DNA of 7,946 bases from Silvanigrellales bacterium (GTDB lineage Bacteria; Bdellovibrionota_B; Oligoflexia; Silvanigrellales; Silvanigrellaceae), in assembly GCA_028285285.1 (NCBI GenBank), contig JANQPW010000248.1:1-7946 (forward strand), written 5' to 3'. This document shows positions 1 to 6,415 of the stretch, in pieces (the first letter of the stretch is position 1; each line of letters begins with the position of its first letter). The position numbers and the translations under genes were made by a program. The notes beneath the pieces are model-generated. The model was not told the origin of the DNA. It made no database searches and saw only the letters and a list, made by a program, of their open reading frames with translations.

Positions 1-1191
1 GTCGAGGCCCTGCATTGTGTAACCGGCCTGGCAATTGTTTGCTGTGTTGTTCAGAGGCCGGCAAACATGACGCGAGAGATTTCCGGGGTGGGCACCTGGG
101 TTGCCCACGCGGATGCTGTTGCCGTCGAGGCACTCTGCCCTGCAGTCGGGGGTTCCGTCAGGAAGGTCGCCCATGTAGCGGTGGCTTGGCGGGCAAGCGG
201 GGTTCACCAGTCGGCAGGCTGGAAGACTCGTGGTCGTTTCAGCAGACCCCAGCGAGCTTGCGCCCGAGGTCCAAGTGATTCGAGCACCAGTGGGCTCCCA
301 GCCCTGAGAACATGCTGTTGAGCAAATGAACGATCCTCGTTTGTCACGCCCCATCAGTTTGAGTCCCGGAGGGCATCTCATACGCCGAGCTTCGAAAAAG
401 TTCACAACATCAATTGAAAAGCTCAGCGGCTCGTCTGGGAGCCTTTGTCTGGCAAGCCCGGGAATATTAAAGGGGCGGCCATCTGTGTCGTTAGCTGACA
501 CGAGGTGTACCCTAAATTCAATGAATCGCGCCTGATCGCAGGTTGGTGCGTTGGCCGGGCACGTGGCTTTAAAAGTGGTCCACACCAGCCAAGGGCATTG
601 TTTGGTTGCTGTGAGCCCGCAGGTTCGACCCGATCGGTCGATACGACTTCCGCTGAAAGAATAGGGAATGGCCGTGGCAAGGCTGCGACCCGAAACCGAG
701 CGTCCTGAAAAAGTGAGATCCATCCCTGTTCCGGGAACGGCCGGGTTGAGTGAGGTGGTTCGACAGTTCCGCGACGCCTGCCCCGTGGGTCCATCATTTG
801 GGGTGATGCACTGAGACAATGCTGCATTGCTTGAGCGGAACGTTTGTTCAATGATGTAGTTTGGAGAGTTAAAGAGCTGTCGGAAGTGGTTGAAAATCAC
901 AGTGCGGCCCGTCAACACGCCGGCAATGGCTCGTTGTTTCGAAGCGGACTGCCCAATGGTGCCGTATATGCCGGCTCCAGCAGACAGCAAAATTCCCATG
1001 ATTGTGGCTTGGGCAAGCGCGCCGATGGCAATTTCCTCCTCAAAAAACGAATGGCAGCTCTGCTTCTTTGGTCGGTTAGTTGGGTGGAAAGCTGAACCCC
1101 ACTGCTCGAAGAGCTGGAAATATCGCTGTTTTTGTTGACAAAAATGCGGCGTTGCAAGTGACCAAAGCGGGCAACCGCACCCCGGCCCCAC
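1..1191 (-). CDS. Prepilin-like cysteine-rich surface protein, C-terminus off the left edge, start uncertain
   Basis: The frame is open from about 1215 down to base 1 with no stop, so the 3' end is outside the window. I recognise it by similarity to the gene at 1329-2528. From about 1041 it reads E-E-E-I followed by a hydrophobic helix (about 970-1035), aligning with the prepilin Glu5 and helix of that protein. Then come C-I-T-P-N-D-G (790-810), a short R-F-I-E-F strand (near 510-525) and C-P-P-G...G-R-D...C motifs (322-375 and 142-195). These match the partner in order and spacing. A role as a pseudopilin or pilin-like surface or periplasmic protein is inferred. The start is a problem: the only ATG/GTG/TTG in frame upstream of the helix is GTG at 1191, without a ribosome binding site, and no canonical leader with Gly at -1 is visible. 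A six-A tract at 1042-1047 may mark a frameshift. The coding call is firm; the first about 50 codons are not. Confidence 0.72.
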   Translation of the reverse strand, partial: MGPGCGCPLWSLATPHFCQQKQRYFQLFEQWGSAFHPTNRPKKQSCHSFFEEEIAIGALAQATIMGILLSAGAGIYGTIGQSASKQRAIAGVLTGRTVIFNHFRQLFNSPNYIIEQTFRSSNAALSQCITPNDGPTGQASRNCRTTSLNPAVPGTGMDLTFSGRSVSGRSLATAIPYSFSGSRIDRSGRTCGLTATKQCPWLVWTTFKATCPANAPTCDQARFIEFRVHLVSANDTDGRPFNIPGLARQRLPDEPLSFSIDVVNFFEARRMRCPPGLKLMGRDKRGSFICSTACSQGWEPTGARITWTSGASSLGSAETTTSLPACRLVNPACPPSHRYMGDLPDGTPDCRAECLDGNSIRVGNPGAHPGNLSRHVCRPLNNTANNCQAGYTMQGLD

Positions 1192-1328
1192 TGAAAGGCA
1201 AATCGAATGAGTGACTTATCTTGAAAACTCAATTTGTTGGGCTAAATGCCGATGACCCTGGTGAGCCGGAGGATTTTAATTCAACGCTGGGTGATTGGGT
1301 GAACGTCATCTCCATTGTTTTCAAACTC

Positions 1329-2528
1329 ATGAAGAAACTCTTCTTGTCTGGTCACAAGAGCCGTGGGCAAGCGGGTTTCAACATTTTGGAAGTGTCGGCT
1401 GCGCTCGTGATCTTTTCCGGGCTCACGTTGGGTATCTCCAGTTTTGTAGCCAATATGAATAAGAACATGCAAGCTATGGATGCCGTGGGTAGTCGCAGCC
1501 AGCTCGAAGCACGGATTCGGTCGCTTTTGTCTGACTTTGAAACTGTTCGCGCATCTGCGGTCACTCACGCTCCCGCAATCAACGCCAGAACACGAGACTG
1601 CATTGTTCCAAATGATGGGCGAACGTGCACTCCCAACGCCACTTATGGGTTTCGCATTTTCAATCGCTCCGGAGTGGCCATGGCCGGAGAATCGCTCAAT
1701 AATGGGGTGCCCTACACGCCGCGAGGCGCACGCTCGGGCCCCAGAGGAGCGTGCGGCAACAACCACTCTGAGGCCTGCCCCATCGTGGCCTGGGTTGTGG
1801 CGCGGCCCTACTGCACCGGATCGGCTTCCTCTTGCGACACAGCTTCCTATATCGAATTCACCTACCGTATTGAGCAGGGTTCTGCGGCCTACAAAGTGCG
1901 GGGGCTGGGAGACCAGAGGCTTCAGACCCTTTCAGGGTTTGTTGTGCTCGACACGCGCCGTTCAGAGGCGCGAGATGAGACCCGGTGCCCAGTTGGCAAC
2001 GCGGAAATCGGCCGCGATGCTTCCGGAAGATCCATTTGTGATCCCAAATGCTCGGAAGGTTATGAGGGCACAGGAGGGAGAACACGCGATCCGGCTGGTA
2101 ACATTGTTAACGCCTGCCGGCCCATCACAAACTATTGTGGCCGCGATGAGATTTTCGTCGGTTTCAACCCAAACAGCACACCCATCTGCAGAAGAGGTTG
2201 TGGTTCCAACGCCATTCAAACGGGTTGGCTTAGAGATGGAAATGCCAGATGCTTGGAGCTGACCTCTGCCCAGGCGCAGTGCCCTCCTGGGCAAATTCAG
2301 GTCGGTTTTAACGCCAGCACCGGAAATGTTCAGTGCAAAGTGCCCGGCTCGGCCTGCACCAGTGTTTCTTCGGAAGGAACCTGTCCCGCGGGCTCCTTTG
2401 CCGTTTATTTGAACCCCAACCTCTGTGCTTGGAACTGCCGTTCGATCTGCACCAAGAAAGGCGGTTGCCGAAACAGCTGCACCGCCGACTGCCGTGGTCG
2501 CCAAAACATGCGGTGCTGCCGCCTCTAG
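1329..2528 (+). CDS. Prepilin-like cysteine-rich protein (type IV pilin/pseudopilin N-terminus)
   Basis: A 399-residue protein. Its leader, MKKLFLSGHKSRGQAG, ends at Gly16; Phe17 follows, and Glu21 is the conserved Glu5 of the mature pilin, followed by a hydrophobic helix (about 22-41). This is the classic site for prepilin peptidase cleavage and N-methylation. Residues about 90-210 form a globular part with paired cysteines (C91, C100, C142, C150, C162, C169). From 220 on there are four C-P-x-G...C repeats and a very cysteine-rich tail (C366-C397). It is much longer than a normal pseudopilin, so a displayed, disulfide-stabilised or adhesive role is inferred. ATG 1329 is chosen because it gives the short basic leader; the frame stays open upstream to TTG 1221 and GTG 1299, and no clear ribosome binding site precedes ATG 1329. 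It diverges from the related minus-strand gene and ends at a terminator. Confidence 0.85.
   Translation: MKKLFLSGHKSRGQAGFNILEVSAALVIFSGLTLGISSFVANMNKNMQAMDAVGSRSQLEARIRSLLSDFETVRASAVTHAPAINARTRDCIVPNDGRTCTPNATYGFRIFNRSGVAMAGESLNNGVPYTPRGARSGPRGACGNNHSEACPIVAWVVARPYCTGSASSCDTASYIEFTYRIEQGSAAYKVRGLGDQRLQTLSGFVVLDTRRSEARDETRCPVGNAEIGRDASGRSICDPKCSEGYEGTGGRTRDPAGNIVNACRPITNYCGRDEIFVGFNPNSTPICRRGCGSNAIQTGWLRDGNARCLELTSAQAQCPPGQIQVGFNASTGNVQCKVPGSACTSVSSEGTCPAGSFAVYLNPNLCAWNCRSICTKKGGCRNSCTADCRGRQNMRCCRL
1986..2426 (+). repeat. Four degenerate C-P-x-G...C protein repeats within the prepilin-like gene
   Basis: The protein contains CPVGNAEIGRDASGRSIC (1986-2039), CGRDEIFVGFNPNSTPIC (2136-2189), CPPGQIQVGFNASTGNVQC (2280-2336) and CPAGSFAVYLNPNLC (2382-2426). 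The consensus is Cys, Pro, any, Gly, about four residues, Gly or Tyr, two to three residues, a Gly/Asn/Ser turn, Cys. The divergent partner gene has two more (322-375 and 142-195). The pattern suggests small disulfide-closed beta-hairpin modules. The repeats are at protein level only; the DNA copies are not near-identical. Confidence 0.6.
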
Positions 2529-2529
2529 C

Positions 2530-2555
2530 AAGCTATGAAGATAGCATAGCTTTTT
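2530..2555 (+). terminator. Rho-independent terminator after the prepilin-like gene
   Basis: AAGCTATG (2530-2537) and CATAGCTT (2545-2552) are perfect 8-bp inverted repeats around a 7-base loop, with a run of five T at 2551-2555. It begins two bases after the TAG stop. The stem is AT-rich, so its strength is uncertain, but position and T run fit an intrinsic terminator for the upstream gene and separate it from the lipoprotein gene. Confidence 0.7.
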
Positions 2556-2617
2556 ACCGATCTTGAAGTTGAGGCTGAGGCTTGCCGAAAAGAGTAGGGT
2601 CAAAGAGGCAGGAGTGT

Positions 2618-3433
2618 ATGGTTCTTCTAAAGAAAGACAAGGCATTGCGTCTTCGCCCCGTTTCAGGTGGCCCCGTTCACGGGGCTCTTCGCTCTGCGGC
2701 TGTGTTGCTCTTTGCCTCTATGACGCTCGTGAGTGCGTGCTCCACGGAGCGAACAGATGGCGCTGTCGTTGGAGGAGAGCCCAGCTCTGGAACTGTGTCG
2801 AAAGAGGGGCAGAGTGGATCGGCCAGCACAATAGAGGATGCCCTTCGTTCGGTGAAGGAACGTGAAAGCGGAACGAACAGTTCTGAGAATGCTTCCAAAC
2901 GCCAACCTGGAAGCATTCAAGTTGTTGACAACGAAACGAAAGAAGTCATCGGAGCTGTTCCGTCGCAAACGGCTCAAGCCGGCCTCAACCCAAAGCCGAG
3001 CGACTCTTCAAACCCTGAAGTTCCCAGCACAGATCTTGGATATGTTTCTCTATACCTGGTGATCGACTCCATGAACAAGGTTGATTTTTCGTACACAGCC
3101 GTTGATGAAGCAAAAGATCCCTCCATTAAGGTGCATGAGTCTGCAGGAGACGGGCGCTCTGAGATTGTGAAATGCTTCGACCCAGTTAGCCAGACCATTT
3201 TTCTTGACAACGATGTTGCTTGTCAGAATCAAACTTTGGTTGGCACGGTGGGTTGGTTGAACGAGAACCCCGGCATCGATGGCGACTACTGGGGTGTGCA
3301 CCTTTGTGAGTTTGAGTCGACAGACTCCCAAGGTGTGCTTTCGGTGACCTATGAGGTCATTTTCCCAGGGGCAGACTGCGTTTCAAAGGGTGGGATCAGA
3401 GGAAAGATCCTCGGCTATTCGCCGTTGTTTTGA
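2618..3433 (+). CDS. Putative lipoprotein of unknown function
   Basis: A 271-residue protein. ATG 2618 is preceded by AAAGAGG (2602-2608, nine bases away) and a closer GGAG. The N-terminus is basic (KK, R-L-R, R25), followed by a hydrophobic stretch and a lipobox V-S-A-Cys41, so it should be lipidated and anchored in a membrane. Residues about 42-140 are a Ser/Glu/Gly/Pro-rich, low-complexity linker, probably disordered. Residues about 140-271 look like a compact beta-rich domain with alternating hydrophobics, several aromatics (a D-Y-W-G segment) and four cysteines (186, 202, 230, 254) that could form two disulfides. I recognise no family. The frame is open upstream to TTG 2582, which would lengthen the n-region but lacks a ribosome binding site. 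It lies 62 bases after a terminator, so it probably has its own promoter, although I could not identify one. It converges on the protease gene with a 27-base gap. Confidence 0.8.
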   Translation: MVLLKKDKALRLRPVSGGPVHGALRSAAVLLFASMTLVSACSTERTDGAVVGGEPSSGTVSKEGQSGSASTIEDALRSVKERESGTNSSENASKRQPGSIQVVDNETKEVIGAVPSQTAQAGLNPKPSDSSNPEVPSTDLGYVSLYLVIDSMNKVDFSYTAVDEAKDPSIKVHESAGDGRSEIVKCFDPVSQTIFLDNDVACQNQTLVGTVGWLNENPGIDGDYWGVHLCEFESTDSQGVLSVTYEVIFPGADCVSKGGIRGKILGYSPLF

Positions 3434-3460
3434 AACTCTTCCCAAGTTCATCTTTTCAAT

Positions 3461-4315
3461 TCAGGGTGTGGTGGAGTCATTGACGCAGGCACGATACCGC
3501 TCTGCCGGGGAAAGGCGACGTTGGGTGTCAAAGCTGAACCCAGCCTGGCAGTACATCCAGTTTTTGAAACGCCGCACGTTGAGATAAGACGCGTTTCCCA
3601 CGGAACAAGTGCCGCGGTGGAGCACACCCACAAGGGCATAGATGCCATTTGCAGAGTCACGACCGCTTTTTTTGAAGGCTGGGCCGCCCGAGTCTCCCGG
3701 GCAAGCGCCGTTGCCTGGGGTTGATTGTAGGTTCATGTGGAGGGCGTTCGTGCGACAGACGGTGCACCGCATGGTGGTGTACCGCAGAAGGCCAACCATG
3801 TCTGCGGAAGAGTGCTTCTCGCCAAAACCTGCAACTGTGAGTTGCTCCCCAGGGCCGATGGAGGTGTCGTTTCCTGCAACGCGAATCGGTCGGTACCCAG
3901 TGGGGGCACCTCCCGCTATTTTTACAAGTGCAATGTCGAAAGCATCTGCCGTTGCAGCAAAATCAAACATATTGTTGGCATTGAACCGTTCGTGCTTAAT
4001 GGGCTGACCAACAACTTTTCGGCTGGGCCCCTGTGTCCCAAAGTAAACGTGTGTGGGGTTTCCGTGCATAAAGCAATGAGCTGCAGTAACAACCCAGTTT
4101 TGGGCAATGAGAGTGCCAGAGCACCAAATTGATGAGCGGCGTGTGGAGCCAAGCCCCACAGTTGACTGTGACACTCGGGTGTTGTTCGACCACGAATCAG
4201 TACCACCACGAATGTTCAAGTCATTGCCGCTGTCGAGAGATTCTCCGCCGCGGCATGAGGCGTAATACCCCAGAATGGCCAAAATCACTGGAAAAAAAAT
4301 AAGTAGTCTGCGCAT
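3461..4315 (-). CDS. Exported trypsin-fold serine protease (S1 family)
   Basis: A 284-residue protein with a full chymotrypsin-fold triad: His80 in T-A-A-H-C, Asp127 in D-I-A-L and Ser209 in G-D-S-G-G-P. The N-terminus is a basic, hydrophobic signal (about 1-20) ending Y-A-S-Cys21; this could be a weak lipobox or a Sec signal. A short propeptide precedes I-R-G-G-T (35-39), the counterpart of the usual I-V-G-G that forms the active N-terminus after cleavage. C65/C81 fit the conserved disulfide beside the catalytic His, and C205/C237 fit the one near the S1 pocket. The residue six before the catalytic Ser (chymotrypsin position 189) is Gly203, not Asp, so cleavage after Lys/Arg is not expected; small or hydrophobic side chains are more likely. 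The strand usually reading S-W-G is H-R-G here. The C-terminal 28 residues extend past the usual fold end. ATG 4315 has a strong AAGGAGG site seven bases away. Substrate unknown. Confidence 0.93.
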   Translation of the reverse strand: MRRLLIFFPVILAILGYYASCRGGESLDSGNDLNIRGGTDSWSNNTRVSQSTVGLGSTRRSSIWCSGTLIAQNWVVTAAHCFMHGNPTHVYFGTQGPSRKVVGQPIKHERFNANNMFDFAATADAFDIALVKIAGGAPTGYRPIRVAGNDTSIGPGEQLTVAGFGEKHSSADMVGLLRYTTMRCTVCRTNALHMNLQSTPGNGACPGDSGGPAFKKSGRDSANGIYALVGVLHRGTCSVGNASYLNVRRFKNWMYCQAGFSFDTQRRLSPAERYRACVNDSTTP

Positions 4316-4321
4316 TTCACC

Positions 4322-4338
4322 GCCTCCTTGGGGGAGGC
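4322..4338 (-). promoter_or_regulatory. Hairpin enclosing the protease ribosome binding site
   Basis: In the protease mRNA, GCCTCC (4333-4338) and GGAGGC (4322-4327) are perfect 6-bp complements around a 5-base loop. The second arm contains most of the AAGGAGG ribosome binding site (4323-4329) that precedes ATG 4315. The short all-strong-pair stem (five G-C, one A-T) could mask the site. Regulation by this structure is inference. Confidence 0.4.
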
Positions 4339-4399
4339 TTGCAAAATCAAAGCCAGTCTTCAGAAGAAAACAAGAAATCGTTCCTAAGACGACACCAAT

Positions 4400-5749
4400 T
4401 TAAAGCAGGGCTCGGCTTCCCACGAGAGCAGAGCAGGGTTCCGAGCGCTCCGGCCGCAGCCGAAAGGGAAGGTGGGGGGTCAGGTAGCAGTTGCCTTTTC
4501 TGAGTTCTGTTTGGATCCCTTCGCAAATGCAGTGCAGAGACCCTTCAAGGATGAACAAAAGCCGCGCAGTCTGAGACTCTGGGAAATCAGCGAATTCTTT
4601 GCTGCTCTCCTTTGGCCATTGCAGCGAGTCGACCTGAAGATCTTTGAAGTCCACGGCCCTGATGCGTGCGAAAGACAGGCTAGCTGGTTTGCGATCAACC
4701 CAGTTTTGCGGATCTTGGGCAGACACGTCCAGCAATTCAACCGCTTCCTCAACATCCCATCGTTCTTGGGTCAAAACCTTCTGGTTGGAGCTGAGGATTT
4801 TTCTCTCATAGTGAGGCGTTTGAAACTCCACAACCCGCACTCCGGGCTGAAGGGCGTGCGGAGTGTGTGTGGGCACCCGAACAACATCTCCGAGGGAGAG
4901 TTCATGAAAAGTATAAAACTGAGAAACTTGCTTGTAGAGTTGAACTTCTTGTGTAACGAGCTCCGGAGAAAGTGAGGCTTTTGCTTCTACAAGAGCGCTC
5001 ACCCGATCGGGACCCACGCGCGAAAAGTCAAAACCGGTTTGTTCCAAGTTTTGGTCGACTTCTCTTCGGATCTTTTCAAACTCGAGCAGATTTTCACGAA
5101 TCTCCTTTTTCCTCTGAGCGAAAGTCAAACCTTCCCTGCCGCTCAGACCGAGCTTGACGGCCCCGTGCCCCGTTGGGCAGCTTTTTATTCCGAGCCCTGA
5201 AACGACGTAAACCTCAGACTTGACCTCATGCAGTTCGGTGTAGAGCTCGCCATAGAAGGGGACGTCAAGGGGAACGAGTTCTTTCACAAGAGGGAGGCAC
5301 GAGTTGGGCTCTGTAGAAGCCATGCCGCTTGCCAGCTCGAAGAGCGGAAGGGGCATGCTTCCCCCTTGCTCTGGAGGAAAGCCAATGCTGCAGACCCCTC
5401 GCGACTCAACGCCACTGTGCCAAACCTCTTCGCCCCAGGGCTTTGCTACAGAAACGGTCTGCAGAGGCAGCGCAGCTCGCTCGTCAAAACTCCAGTGTTG
5501 CAAAGCCTGTGGCACCTCTTTGCCAGTTGTTGGCAAAACCGAGCGGAGTTGACGGGGAGTGGGGAGATCCATGCTCTTCCAAAGCCAAACCTCCACCCGC
5601 TGTTCCTTTGTTGTGACGAGGAGGCGAAAGGCCTCGTTTGAACTCTCCCAAAAAGCTTCTCCAGAGAAACATGCCGTGGACTGGGCTGCGCTCTGAGGAG
5701 ACCCTAAATGGGAACTCTGCCCCCAATCTTTGCTCCACCACTGTGTCAC
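4400..5749 (-). CDS. Mannose-6-phosphate isomerase-like cupin protein (class I type, divergent)
   Basis: A 449-residue protein resembling class I phosphomannose isomerases, which interconvert mannose 6-phosphate and fructose 6-phosphate for mannose-containing polysaccharides. Seen: K-P-W-G-E-E-V-W (103-110), L-P-L-V-K (152-156), L-H-E-V-K-S-E-V-Y-V-V (173-183, the K-T-E-x-W counterpart), a helical insert (about 205-275), P-T-H-T-P-H-A-L (293-300), V-E-F-Q-T-P (307-312) and a C-terminal cupin half (395-449). His298 and Glu179 fit metal ligands, but the usual Q-V-H-P is E-L-H with shortened spacing, so activity is uncertain. About 100 residues precede the K-P-W-G motif, which normally lies near the N-terminus; that extension matches nothing I know. 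GTG 5749 overlaps the preceding stop (GTGA) and has AAGGA six bases upstream (5756-5760), so translation is probably coupled to the upstream gene. An alternative is a non-catalytic sugar-binding cupin. Confidence 0.8.
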   Translation of the reverse strand: MTQWWSKDWGQSSHLGSPQSAAQSTACFSGEAFWESSNEAFRLLVTTKEQRVEVWLWKSMDLPTPRQLRSVLPTTGKEVPQALQHWSFDERAALPLQTVSVAKPWGEEVWHSGVESRGVCSIGFPPEQGGSMPLPLFELASGMASTEPNSCLPLVKELVPLDVPFYGELYTELHEVKSEVYVVSGLGIKSCPTGHGAVKLGLSGREGLTFAQRKKEIRENLLEFEKIRREVDQNLEQTGFDFSRVGPDRVSALVEAKASLSPELVTQEVQLYKQVSQFYTFHELSLGDVVRVPTHTPHALQPGVRVVEFQTPHYERKILSSNQKVLTQERWDVEEAVELLDVSAQDPQNWVDRKPASLSFARIRAVDFKDLQVDSLQWPKESSKEFADFPESQTARLLFILEGSLHCICEGIQTELRKGNCYLTPHLPFRLRPERSEPCSALVGSRALL

Positions 5750-6264
5750 AGGGAGTCCTTTTTCCGATTGGACACGAGGTCGGCCTCGACTTTGAGGCCA
5801 ACGTCGCCAATCTGAAAAGATTTGATCTCCCCAACAACATCAGTGGGCAGTTCGGTGGTCGGGTTCGTGTCACTGTCGTAGCGAATTTTTAGCACGGGGT
5901 TTGCAGGTTCCGGACGGCCCGGGATCATCACGTCGGCGGCGGTGAGCTCGAAGTCGAGGCTGTTTTCACCAGCAGTGTTTTTGAGCTTTTTAACTGCGTA
6001 AGGGGGGCCAGGCTTGTCTCCTCTTAAAATCACAAAAACGGTTCTGATTTGGCGTGCCATGTCCGCTCCATGGCCAATGGCCACCACACGACCCTTTGCC
6101 AAGACCCGATCTCCCTTTGTTGAGGTCGACGTTGAGGAGTTCATTTCCGGAGATTGATCGCTTGTTGAATCTGTTTGTTCTTGCTGATTTCTGAGCAAAG
6201 AGAAGGCTGCGACGGCCACAAGAGCCACCGTAGCTCCGGTGGCTATTTTAGTTGGTGTGTTCAT
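5746..6264 (-). CDS. Membrane-anchored protein with CcmI/CycH C-terminal Ig-like domain
   Basis: A 172-residue protein. One hydrophobic segment (about 8-24) after a short basic N-terminus should anchor it in the inner membrane with the rest outside the cytoplasm; a Ser/Thr-rich linker (about 28-50) follows. Residues 54-165 match the pattern of the C-terminal beta-sandwich domain of CcmI/CycH (the C-terminal part of E. coli CcmH): T-V-F-V-I-L-R-G then G-P-P-Y-A-V-K-K-L (75-94), L-D-F-E-L-T-A-A-D-V-M-I-P-G (103-116), V-L-K-I-R-Y (124-129) and D-V-V-G-E-I (142-147). In CcmI this domain accompanies TPRs that hold apocytochrome c for haem attachment; here neither TPRs nor the two N-terminal helices are present. 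No other cytochrome c maturation gene is in the window, so that role is not established. ATG 6264 has GAAGG/GGAAAGGG just upstream (6274-6284). It overlaps the next gene by four bases. Confidence 0.78.
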   Translation of the reverse strand: MNTPTKIATGATVALVAVAAFSLLRNQQEQTDSTSDQSPEMNSSTSTSTKGDRVLAKGRVVAIGHGADMARQIRTVFVILRGDKPGPPYAVKKLKNTAGENSLDFELTAADVMIPGRPEPANPVLKIRYDSDTNPTTELPTDVVGEIKSFQIGDVGLKVEADLVSNRKKDSL

Positions 6265-6415
6265 GAGTTACGGCCCTTTCCTTCAATGTTTCAACACAGC
6301 TGAAAGAAATACGCCACCGCCGCCAGGATTGCAAAGTGTCGCAAGGCGCTGGTCTGAATTTTGCATCACGTTCACTGATGATCACAGGAAGCTGTCGAAG
6401 AAAAGGAAAGTGCAG

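Noticed and set aside
423..851. 142-codon minus-strand frame inside the left prepilin-like gene
   Set aside because: It is a shifted frame; the other minus-strand frame here carries the C-I-T-P-N-D-G and F-I-E-F matches to the paralogue.
1135..1140. Perfect TTGACA on the plus strand in the divergent region
   Set aside because: No -10-like hexamer lies 16-18 bases downstream, and it falls within the open frame of the opposite-strand gene.
1221..1248. Possible promoter TTGAAA, 16 bases, TAAATG upstream of the prepilin-like gene
   Set aside because: The -35 is good, but the -10 matches only three of six positions, too weak to annotate.
1480..2262. 260-codon plus-strand frame overlapping the prepilin-like gene
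   Set aside because: It lies in a shifted frame inside a gene supported by leader, helix and repeats; its product is Pro/Arg-rich without domain features.
1962..2645. Long antisense open frame (227 codons, minus strand) over the prepilin-like gene
   Set aside because: The plus strand here encodes cysteine repeats shared with the paralogue; the antisense frame gives a composition-driven protein with no recognisable domain or ribosome binding site.
4472..4975. 167-codon plus-strand frame opposite the isomerase-like gene
   Set aside because: It is the antisense of a gene with several conserved motifs, with no domain of its own.
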